64,000 nucleotides of DNA, from assembly GCF_003369915.1 (NCBI RefSeq), contig NW_022881603.1:6927249-6991248 (forward strand). Reading direction: 5' to 3'. A program made the translations under genes and the position numbers. This DNA is from Drosophila miranda. Taxonomy: Eukaryota; Arthropoda; Insecta; Diptera; Drosophilidae. This document shows positions 34,427-43,939 of this stretch, piece by piece (the stretch's first letter is position 1; each line of letters opens with the position of its first letter). The notes under the pieces are model-generated. The model searched no databases. It was not told the DNA's origin and saw only the letters and a list, made by a program, of their open reading frames with translations.

Positions 34427-35537
34427 ACGAGGGGGAACGACAAAGAGTGCGTGCGAGAGAGACAGAAAATTAGTCTGAGCGTGACGTCGGGCGCTGCGTA
34501 GCCAGTGCAAATTGATTTGTTCCTTTTGGCTATAAAAATGATCTGATCCAGATTCAGCAATCTGATAGATATGGTCATTATCTATGATTCTGCGTTTTTA
34601 GTTTTCTCGAATGTGCAATATTGTGGATGCAACAGATTTTCGTCTTTTGTGGGGGCGGAAGGGGGTGGGGCGAAATTCTGAGATATACGTTTTATAGTAA
34701 GATCTAACAGAAGTGCGGATACCAAATTTGGTTTAATAGTCTCTGAGATTTGTGGATGCCCCAGATTTTCGTCCTTTGCGGGGGCGGAAGAGGGTGTGGC
34801 GAAATTTGGACACGAAACGGTCAAGGTCCGATATCACAGGAGTGTGGATACCAAATTTGGTTGCTCTGGCTCTTATAGGTTCTGAGATCCGTGAACTCAT
34901 ATTTTGCAATTGACAAAACCGACCATGAAACCTGTGTGTTAGAGAGAGACAGAGCGAGAAAGAATGAAATTGTTTTCTTGATTCTGGCTATAATCATTAT
35001 ACGATCTGGTTCAGATTTTGCACTGTAGAAGATATGGTCATCCTCACCGATTCTGCGTTTTTGGTTTTATAGTATCTTTAAAAATGTGGATGCCACAGAT
35101 TTTCGTCCTTTGTGGGGGCGGAAGTGGGCGGGGCGAAGTTTTGAAATATTTTTGTAGCAGTGACATATCACAGAAGTCTGGATCCAAAACATCGTTGCTC
35201 TAGCTCTTATAGTCTTTGAGCACTAGGCGCTGAAGGCGACGGAGGGACGGACGGACGGACGGACGGACGGACGGACGGACGGACGGACGGACGAACGGAC
35301 GGACGGACGGACGGACGGACGGACGGACGGACGGACGGACGAACGGACGGACGGACGGACGGACGGACGGACGGACAGACGGACAGACAGACAGGGCTCA
35401 ATCGACTCGGCTATTGATGCTGATCAAGAATATATATACTTTATGGGGTCGGAAACGATTCCTTCTGGACGTTACATACATCCACTTTTACCACAAATCT
35501 AATATACCCCAATACTCATTTTGAGTATCGGGTATAA
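34427..35537 (-). mobile_element. INE-1/DINE-1-type Helitron 4 (minus arm of inverted pair)
   Basis: The minus-oriented Helitron, from AACGAGGGGGAACG to GAGTATCGGGTATA. Compared with Helitron 6 it lacks roughly 100 bp just inside its 3' end (GGGGGAAC joins directly to GACAAAGAGTGCG). It carries a greatly expanded GGAC microsatellite. Its outer end abuts the start of unit C. Confidence 0.88.
35240..35395. repeat. Expanded (GGAC)n microsatellite inside Helitron 4
   Basis: About 150 bp of GGAC tetranucleotide with two GAAC variants. The same site in Helitrons 1, 2 and 3 has only a handful of units (read as GTCC), so this is a local expansion. The open frame it creates (repeated SVRP) is a by-product. 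Confidence 0.9.
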
Positions 35538-35541
35538 TAAA

Positions 35542-36348
35542 GTGCAGAGTGCACTCTACATTTATTTGATCCGAGTGTTCATGCAACAGCGGTGGCTTCT
35601 GTTCAGGCCTCTGCAGATACATATATTAAGTGCCTTAGAAACTACAAATTAGAGTAAAGTAACATTGGAGGAAACAACAAATGTTTAAATGTTCCAAAGA
35701 TCTGTAAGATTCTGTATGAAACTGGAATAAACTCAATTTAAATAAAAATTGTTCTTCTCAGACCACAAATCCTCCGTCGCATCGATATTCATTTATATTT
35801 TATGCCTCGACTTTGGCTAATTTGTCAAGCCTTTATTTACTCCAATTGAGTTTCTCCACTCCCACAGCGGTCCCTCGGCAATAAAAGTGCAAGTGACAAA
35901 TGGTGGGGGCAGACCAGACCAGGCCCATAGAAGAACTTCAAGACCAGAGTCAGAGCTCAATTAGATTTCATTAAATTGTTGCAACAGCGAACGAAATGCG
36001 AGCACAAATGAAAATGAAAATGAGAGTTAATTGCACTAATCACTTGTGCGCGAATAAACAAATGTCTAGAGCAGCGAACTGCAGTGAACTGTAACGAAGA
36101 ATTATTGTACCCGGGAGAGGAGAGGGCGAAAAATCGAAAGCTAATCAACTGTCGAATGGTGGCGGGGCGGCGGTCGTCGGAAGAGTAAATAACAAAGACG
36201 AATGGGGTTCGGCGTTTGGCGCTCGGCTTCGTATTGAGATTTATCTGGTTTAACAATGCTCTTAAAGCCTATAGAAACAAACATAATACGCGTAAATTAT
36301 TAAAAATAATGGGCATTCGTGTGTGTTGAGCTGATGGAGGGATTCATT
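35542..36348. other. 3' flank of fibrinogen-related gene, copy C
   Basis: Near-identical to 18975-19779. It shares with copy B the segment that copy A lacks. No gene is visible. Confidence 0.75.
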
Positions 36349-37599
36349 TTAATGAATTTTTAGGGGTACTGTACGCTTGGTCCTTGGTAAATCGTTCAGC
36401 TCCATTTGGCTCTTTGGACGGACTAGCATCTGTACGGATCTCAGAGATCTGAGGCTATACCATTGCTCCCAGAAAATGCCCTGGACATTGTCCACCTCGG
36501 CCTTGAAGTACTTGCCATTCAAATTGCTATGGGAAGAGGATATTAACTGAATAATTCGTATGTGTTTGTGTGATACTCAGTGGACGGATGAATTACCTTC
36601 GTGAACAGAAGTTGTGCCACCAGGCTCCGTGGTGATACTCGGCGCAATTCATATGCGTAAATTCATCGTTATCCCTATCGAAGGTTGAGAATTTCATCTT
36701 GTCATGGGTGCGTAACGCGTCGCTGGAATTTCCTTGATACTACCCGAGCTTATGTAGAGCTCATGAGGCTGGGAGCTGGTCAGGCGGTGCAGTTTTTCGA
36801 GGCCAAAAAAGAACTCCCCGTTGAGCTTGCCAAACCCTTTCCTGTACTGATCCCAGTTGCGATAGAAGTTCACAGAGCCATCCAGTCGACGCTGAATAGC
36901 CATCCATCCAGGACCGGCGGCCGTGAGACCCTCACAGGACACCAGATCAAATGAATCCCAGACGACATGCCGTAGGGCATACAAGAGGTGGTGGCTGCCT
37001 CCCAGTCTGCCAACAGGTCGTCCTTCTTCTCCCTGAATTTACCTTCAAAATATAAGACTTTGGCTCTCAGATGATCGATCAATGCCGCACTGGAGGTGTT
37101 CTGTTTTCTTAAATCACTCAACACGTGCTGTTTCCTCTTCAATCTGGTCTCGTAGACCTTGACCTTCTGCTCGAGTTCCTTGATTTGATCCGCCTTTTCC
37201 TTCAGTTTGGCTGTATATTCTGTGAGATTCTCAAATCTCTTCAGTAGATCGTCGTCAGTGTGTTCCTTGGTTTGAAGCTTGTTTATTTCATTTTCTCTGT
37301 CCTTGATGGTGGCTGCACTCTCTGCACTCTGCACTCTGCACTTTACCCATATAAACGTCCAATAGATCATCCAGATCTCCTTTGCTAATGCGAATGGTTT
37401 TGTGCTGATCAATGTGGACTTCTGCCAACTTCTCGTGCACGGCTGTGACATTGGCAATGGGCATGCTACTTGACGGTACTACTTCAGTTTTGTTCTTCAA
37501 GTCTATAATGGCAGCCTTGGTTTGCTTAAGCTTGGGGGTGGCCTCAAAGGACCAAGGTACAGCCAAAAGAATCAGCAGTAAAACGAAATAGTTTTCCAT
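36349..37599 (-). pseudogene. Fibrinogen-related secreted protein, copy C (three lesions)
   Basis: Same gene as copies A and B, with the signal peptide from the ATG at 37599. It carries the 25-bp deletion seen in copy A (near 36943, ahead of CEGLTAAGPG) and also the 88-bp deletion seen in copy B (near 36748). It has a private insertion of about 13 bp of CTGCACT repeats near 37325 in the coiled coil, replacing the KIAESAAT stretch. Each shifts the frame. The 5' flank is cut at 37638 by a Helitron, 38 bp upstream of the ATG. Confidence 0.87.
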
Positions 37600-37637
37600 T
37601 GTGAGTCGTATTCTCCGAACCATGCACATTGCAATCA

Positions 37638-38658
37638 AAACGAGGGGGAACGTTGTGAGTTGCTGCGGAGACCGCAACTCTACAGGTATACCCGATACTA
37701 AGTCAGTATGGCTCTCCTCCGGCAGACGCCGCTAATATTAAACGACACGACAAGGAGTGCGTGCGAGAGAGACAGAAAATCAGTCTGAGCGTGACGTCGG
37801 GTGCTGCGTAGCCAGTGCAAATTGATTTGTTCCTTTTGGGTATAAAAATTATCTGATCTAATCCAGATTCAGCAATCTGATAGATATGATCATTATCTAT
37901 GATTCTGCGTTTTTAGTTTTCTCGTGTCCTCAATATTGTGGATGCAACAGATTTTCGTCCTTTGTGTGGGCGGAAGGGGGTGGGGCGAAGTTTTGAGACA
38001 TACGTTTTATAGTGAGATCTAACAGGAGTGCGGATACCAAATTTGGTTACTCTAGCCTTAATAGTCTCTGAGATTTGTGAATATCCCAGATTTTCATCCT
38101 TTGCGGGGGCGGAAGGGGGTGTGGCGAAATTTTGAAACAAACTCGTCTCGGTCTGATATATTAGGAGTGTGGATACCAAATTTGGTTGCTCTAGCTTTTA
38201 TAGTCTCTGAGATGTACGCGCGTATGTTTTACTCTAAGCAAAGCCGGCTTTGCTACGTGTGTGTTAGAGAGAGACAGGGCGAGAAAAAATGAAATTGTTT
38301 TCTTGATTCTGGCTATAATAATTATACGATCTGGTTCAGATTTTGCACTCTAGAAGATATAGTCATTTTCTACGATTCTGCGTTTTTAGTTTTCTCGTAT
38401 CGTCGAAATTGTGGATGCCACAGATTTTCGCCTTTTGTGGGGGCGGGGAAAAGTTTTGAAATATTCTTGTAGCAGTGACATATCACAGAAGTCTGGATCC
38501 AAAACATCCTTGCTCTCGCTCTTATAGTCTTTGAGCACTAGGCGCTGAAGGGGACGGACAGACGGACGGACGGACAGACGGATAGACAGACATGACTCAA
38601 TCGACTCGGCTATTGATGCTGGTCAAGAATATATATACTTTATGGGGTCGGAAACGAT
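37638..38658 (-). mobile_element. INE-1/DINE-1-type Helitron 5a (minus arm)
   Basis: A minus-oriented Helitron starting AACGAGGGGGAACGTTGTGA and running to GGGGTCGGAAACGATTC, where it is truncated and joins 5b directly. It interrupts the fibrinogen gene 5' flank after GCACATTGCAATCAA, a sequence that is continuous in copies A and B. Confidence 0.85.
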
Positions 38659-39359
38659 TCTCAACCAGATCGTATAATTTTGTATCCAAAATCAAGAAAA
38701 AAATTTCATTCTTTCTCGCTCTGTCTCTCTCTAACACACAGGTTTCATGGTCGGCTTTGCCAATTGCAAAATATGAGTTCAAGGATCTCAGAACCTATAA
38801 GAGCCAGAACAACCACATTTGGTATCCACACTCCTGTGATATCGGACCTTGACCGTTTCGTGTCCAAATTTCGCCACACCCCCTTCCGCCCCCGCAAAGG
38901 ACGAAAATCTGGGCCATCCACAAATCTCAGAGACTAGTAAGGCTAGAGTAACCACATTTGGTATCCGCACTTCTGTTAGATCTCACTATAAAACGAATAT
39001 CTCAGAATTTCGGCCCACCCCCTTCCGCCCCCACAAAGGACGAAAATCTGTTGCATCCACAATATTGCAGATTCGAGAAAACTAAAAACGCAGAATCATA
39101 GATAATGACCATATCTTTTAGACTGCTAAATCTGGATCAGATCGGATCATTTTTATACCCAAAAGGAACAAATCAATTTGCACTGGCTACGCAGCGCCCG
39201 ACGTCACGCTCAGACTGATTTTCTGTCTCTCTCGCACGCACTCTTTGTCGTGTCGTTTAATATTAGCGGCGTCTGCCGGAGGAGAGCCATACTGACTAAG
39301 TATCGGGTATAACTGTAGAGTTGCGGTGTCCGCAGCAACTCACAACGTTCCCCCTCGTT
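38659..39359 (+). mobile_element. INE-1/DINE-1-type Helitron 5b (plus arm)
   Basis: The plus-oriented 3' part of a Helitron, joined head-to-head with 5a without spacer. It starts mid-element (TCAACCAGATCGTATAATTT) and ends CGTTCCCCCTCGTT, then runs into the Dcr-2 upstream region. Together 5a and 5b form an inverted repeat with a short asymmetric centre. Confidence 0.85.
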
Positions 39360-40384
39360 TTTTTAAACATTGGTGTTTTTTTCATTCACTTTCATACTTT
39401 GCGCTCTACTTAAAGCAGGTTGGCAGTCCAGCAGCATTTCATTCGAGGTGCAGTTTTTCAGCAGTTGGCAGTTTTCCCGCTTATCGATAGCAACAATGAA
39501 ATACCCTTCTGGAATATTTAAACCTATTTCTTTCTACAGAGTAAGAATAATCATGCATGAATATGTCTAACACATATCAATTTGAGAAAATTTCTTCATC
39601 AATTACGTTTTAAAAACATTTTGGAAAACAGGGTATACAAAGGGCTATACACGCATCATGTCTTTAAATACCAGCAACATTGCGACGGTTTTTTTGTTTA
39701 ACTATTTTGTTTAAACCTTGTTTAAGTCAAAATACAATAAAAGCAAGGACCAAAAACTAACCAATTTTGTAGAAAATGTATTTATCAACGGCCTAAAATT
39801 ATGTGAGCCGAACTAAGGGTTTTAGTTAGCCAGAATTATTCAACGGAATCTCTAAATTGAGCAATATGAACGACTAGCCTCGTTTTTTTTTTTACTTATT
39901 TCGCTAAAACCGTTTTTTGGTTGACCTATTTCACTAATACCTTCTTTTAGACAAGATCCAATAAAAGCAAGTGTTTAAAATAAACTAGTCAATTCGCAAA
40001 TTGATTCACTAATCGAATAAAATTATGTGGGCATGGCTTAATGTTCTATATAGCTAGTAATATTCCACGGAATATCATAAACGAGGAATATGTAAAATAG
40101 AACTTGAATTCGTCAGTATATTTACGGTATATTTTTTAAATGAGACGGTACATTTCGATATATTTCTGAGGACGGACGGTATATTTTGCGATAAGCCCGC
40201 GGATAATACCACTAACCATACAGTATACTGTATGGTTAGTGATAATACTGAGGGACAGGACTTCATTTTCTTTTTTTCTTTTTTTGGAAATTTATTTATT
40301 CAGCTCTTGGAATTTATTATCTTATCTGATCAAATACTTGTTCAATACAATATATCGGTGGAACAAAGTTCAATTAAAACAAAG
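39360..40384 (+). promoter_or_regulatory. Dcr-2 upstream region and 5'-UTR exon, copy C (no gene attached)
   Basis: Same sequence as in units A and B, with TATCGATA at 39482-39489. It differs by a 39-bp insertion near 40210 that carries a palindrome, and by loss of AACGAT near 39528. It stops at the end of the 5'-UTR exon (AAAACAAAG). If it is still an active promoter, it would now drive whatever follows at 40385. Confidence 0.65.
40202..40248. repeat. 32-bp perfect palindrome with flanking GATAATAC repeat
   Basis: The stretch from 40210 to 40241 is a perfect palindrome whose half is CACTAACCATACAGTA. It is flanked by GATAATAC at 40202-40209 and 40241-40248. Units A and B have a single copy of this target (GGATAATACTG), so this is an insertion with a 7-8 bp target duplication. 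It looks like two fused terminal repeats of an otherwise deleted DNA transposon. Confidence 0.75.
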
Positions 40385-40582
40385 GTGCACATCCACGGCG
40401 GCAAAGTGAAGGCTGAACCGTTGACGTTGGGCTAGCTCAATATCGGAAATCATTTACGGCTCGTGAAAGACCAACCACCATACACCACTGCTGGATGTCC
40501 GAACTTCAGTTTGAACCTGCCGATCTCAAAAAAGCCGGAGGACATAATCGTCACCAACCTACGAAAATTTACAAAGGATTGA
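40385..40582 (+). pseudogene. Fragment of an unrecognised gene (3' end?), fused to unit C
   Basis: Read in frame from 40385, the sequence gives a protein-like stretch (VHIHGGKVKAEPLTLG, then an in-frame TAG at 40433, then LNIGNHLRLVKDQPPYTTAG and CPNFSLNLPISKKP) ending at TGA about 66 codons in. The composition and the single stop suggest a decayed last exon. I do not recognise the family. It abuts the Dcr-2 5'-UTR exon exactly at its splice border, which may be the breakpoint of the duplication. Confidence 0.4.
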
Positions 40583-41870
40583 GTAATTAGGCTATTGAGT
40601 AATTATTGCTGTCAGCAGATTTTTGTTTTATTTTGATTCCCGTGTTTCTCAAGTTAAATTTCAAGTGCAAGTTCCCGTTTGCCTTTATCATTATCACATA
40701 AAAATCTATACGCTGCTGCTCTAAGAACCAGCTGTTTAGATCCACATATTCATATCTCGTTTATCATTGTGTTGATTAATGTGGTAACTAAATAGCTTCC
40801 TCCAATGAGTAAATTTGTAAAGTAACTGAAGATTTTGAAAACTGAGCAATATGAGTTTGGGATAATGTGTTTCTCTTTATATATATACATACATTTAAAC
40901 TGACCAACCTCTAAATTACACAGCGTATATAAATGAATCCGTCAAAGTCATCTTGGGCCCAACGATACACCGATGAGTTTCATCAATTACTGTGAGTGCC
41001 TATACACCAATGCAGGCGTAAGTTTGTTAAGGTAGATATATATATACTGATTTGAAAGAATATTTCCCCCTCAAATGCTCAAATATTTAAGTTTTTTTTT
41101 GCTGATCCAAGAAGAAGGAAGTTTGTATATTTTTGTTTATTTGTAAATGTAAGGAATCGGATTATATCTGTAATTTATGTAAAAAATATATATATCAATA
41201 CAATCTCTTATGGTTAGGGACATTTGACATAAAAATAAAATGAATTGGTAATCATGAATATGTCTGCCTAAGCTAAATATTGTCTCCGTCCGTCAAGTAC
41301 TTAAGCTTATCTCCCTCAAAATGCACTAGAAGATGTTGAATCTTTGAATTGGGACAACGCCCGAATGTAAACGCGTTTGTCATGGTTGGGAGGGTAAAGA
41401 CTAGGGACATACATCACCGCTGTTCCCTCCATCAGACAGAAGACGAACTACACTTTTTTTCTAAGCGTTTTCTAAATGCGTATCGGCGCAGAGTGGAAAT
41501 GAGTTTTTTTTTTTATTGGTTATTGATATTAACGTCGAGATCCTGTTTATTTTTTTTGAAGCGCATTATATTGATTTGTGTCAGGAAAACTGTGTAGCTA
41601 GGGGAGAAAGAACCCCGACCAATCCGACGAGCTGGACCCGAGCTCAGCAAGAATGCGCGCCTTCGAACCTAGCTTCCTATTAACATGAGGTCAGAAAAAA
41701 ACCATCTATTGGCCAATGTCGGAGTTAGAGCCTAAATAGGCTCTGGCCCTAACTCACTGGCGAAGACTGAACACTACAAACTCAAGCAGCGAACTCTAGG
41801 GACCAGGCCATATAACAGACATACTTAAATAGTAAATAAATACATTACTTAGTGCTAGATAAGTACACTT
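40583..41870. other. Non-coding stretch with a possible orphan first exon
   Basis: AT-rich DNA with TA repeats. At 40933-40991 an ATG opens 19 codons (MNPSKSSWAQRYTDEFHQL) followed by a good splice donor (GTGAGT), just after TATATAAATG. It could be a first coding exon of a lost gene. I see no partner exon. The stretch at 41600-41850 has no recognisable gene. Confidence 0.4.
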
Positions 41871-41925
41871 CCAGCTAGCAATATCTTCAAGTGGATGATG
41901 GCAATATAAGTTGTACAACTCGTAG

Positions 41926-43926
41926 CTAACTCTCTACGATTGCCTTGTAAATAACATGGGGCACAGGAGTGGATGCGAGGTCTACTTCTCCTCCGATTGC
42001 CCAGAGCCGTGTGCCCGCTTTTTGTGAAGCGCTTTTTGTTCTCGCAAACTGGGCGAATCGTTTGCCGCACGAGCAGCACTTGTACTTCTTCACGGCCAAA
42101 TGCAATTCGGTGTGCTTCTTGAGATTGCCGTAGGTGGTAAAGGTCTTGCCACACACCGTGCACAGGTGCTTGCGTATGGCCCAGTGGGAGTTCAAGTGGT
42201 CGGTGAAGCGATTCTTCTCGTAGAACCCCTTTGCACAGATGGGGCAGCTGAATGTCGACAGGTTAAGGTGCCTGCGCCGATGTATATCGAAGAAGGACCA
42301 CGTCTTGAAATATTTCCCACACAGGTCACAAATGTAGGGCCGCTCTCCAGTGTGCGTCCGCAGGTGGATGGCCACCTCTGTGGAGGTGGCAAAGCGTTTG
42401 TCGCACTTCTCGCACGCATAGGGAAAGTCGCGCCGATGCCGTCGAATGTGCACCGTCAGATTGCACGGCATCTGGAAGCCCTTGCCGCAGAGCGTGCATA
42501 TGAAGGGCGGGGTGCTGTCGTGCCCGGACCGATGCACCTTATACTGGTCGCAGGTCTTGATGAGCTCCGAGCAGACGTCACATCGGAAGGGCCCCAGGTT
42601 CTGTTCCAAAAAGTCTGCCAGTCTTGCGTGCAGCAGGGGAATGCTGCACGAGTCCCCTGGGTTGGTGAGTATTTTCCGTTTCTGCGCTGAAAACTCCTTG
42701 CGCAGATCGAACAGAGTCTTCTCCAGTTGCTCCGCGGCATATGCCGTATGGAAGGTTATGTTCAGTTCGTCCAACATCTGGGCCAGCGGCTGACTGCGGT
42801 AGGCATTCGATCTAAAGTCGGGATGATCCACATCCCACAACGCCGCATAATTGCGATAGATCTCCACAAACTGCAGCTGATCCTCTGCCCTACCGAATTC
42901 AATGGGGCTGGCATCGATGAACTTCGTCTTCTGGTTGGCCTCCACCACACCGACCTTCTGCAAAGCCAAAGAATGGATTTTGTAGGTTCTAGAAGGGTAG
43001 AAAATCAGTAGACCTACCTTGCTGATCTTGCTAAAGATCTGCTCCTGGAGTATTGGATGCAGAAACTCCATCTCGTCGTAGCACCAGAGCTTGGGCAGAT
43101 ACAGTCCCTTGTGTTTGATCACCATGCGCAGCTCCTTGCGATAGCGCGTCCTCAGCTTCAGTATCTCCTTGTGGGACTCCTCGCCGCTCAGCTCGTAGTT
43201 GAGCTCCTCCTGCAATTGGGCGGAGATCTCCCGGTACAGCTCCTTCTTGCAGCAGCTGGCATACTCGTAGTGCTGGGGATTCCATAAGCACTCCAGCCGC
43301 TTGAACGCATCCAGTATGAAGCTGAGCACCTCACGATACAGGGCAGACTTGCTGCAGGACTCGCCATCGGTTTCGCATGACTTTTCGCTTTCGGTGCTAT
43401 CATTGCTGATCTGTAAGTACTCCTCCAGATGAGTGCGATGTGCGATACGAGAGTCCCGTATCTGGCTACCTACCTTGGCTTCCCAGTCCTCCGTAAACAC
43501 TCCGCTTGGCATTGTACTTGTAGTCGGGATGCCGGGGATTCCACAACTTTTCCATGCGTTCATAAGCCGCCAGCAGAGAGCCAACGAATTCTCGATTTCG
43601 TTCCAGTTCGCGACGAGTGCGCTGCAGGAAGGGAAAGGTGGATCTCTTAGAGAACGATCATATAAGGGAGGGGCCATCATTGGCATATATATATATTTAC
43701 AAACCGCCTGGAAGTCCACGTTGCTGCCAATGCTACTCGTGGGGGACGTGGGCGGCCCTGGGGTTGGAGGCGTCGCTGGCGGTGTTACCTCCGACACGTT
43801 TTCGGGGGAGAACTGTTCTGCATCTGCCGCTCCCGTCACTGTCTCTGGCTCTGCCTCCGCCTCTTGCCAGTTGGAATCTTTTGCATTCTGGTTTTCCGCC
43901 TGACGAAGCTGGCGCTGCATTGCCTG
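41926..43926 (-). pseudogene. MADF-domain C2H2 zinc-finger transcription factor (frameshifted)
   Basis: A probable nuclear DNA-binding protein. Exons in transcript order are 43705-43926 (acceptor CTCCAG), 43474-43621, 43018-43427 and 41926-42957, with GT-AG introns of 60-82 bp. Three MADF domains are visible: FVGSLLAAYERMEKLWNPRH, VLSFILDAFKRLECLWNPQH and FVEIYRNYAALWDVDHPDF. Six complete C2H2 fingers follow (for example YACEKCDKRFATSTEVAIH, YICDLCGKYFKTWSFFDIH) and then a seventh cut after YKCCSCGKRFAQF. The first MADF exon shifts frame near 43505: its start reads only in one frame, and its end (VFTEDWEAK) and the splice phase require another. The seventh finger lacks its histidines, perhaps through another shift. 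I do not know the fly gene name. Confidence 0.8.
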
Positions 43927-43939
43927 GAGATCCAACAAG

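Larger units (their letters stand above)
18973..35537. repeat. Tandem unit B (fibrinogen-related gene + Dcr-2 module)
   Basis: Second direct copy of the module, starting at AAGTGCAGAGTGCACTC and ending with the inverted Helitron pair. It contains fibrinogen copy B, a CR1/jockey-type LINE, Dcr-2 copy B and its 3' flank. At about 16.6 kb it is shorter than unit A (about 19 kb), because the transposon content differs. Confidence 0.9.
35538..40384. repeat. Tandem unit C (truncated module)
   Basis: Third direct copy. It contains the fibrinogen gene flank and gene, then an inverted Helitron pair in place of the spacer, then the Dcr-2 upstream region and 5'-UTR exon. It ends at 40384, at the exon/intron border of the Dcr-2 UTR exon, and unrelated sequence follows. 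No Dcr-2 coding exon is present. Confidence 0.88.

Noticed and set aside
35207-35401. Open frame with repeated SVRP residues
   Set aside because: It is the translation of the GGAC microsatellite inside a Helitron, with no independent coding signal.
40232-40435. Frame running from the Dcr-2 UTR exon into the unknown fragment
   Set aside because: Its start lies in an untranslated exon and the fusion is a breakpoint product; a protein is not supported.
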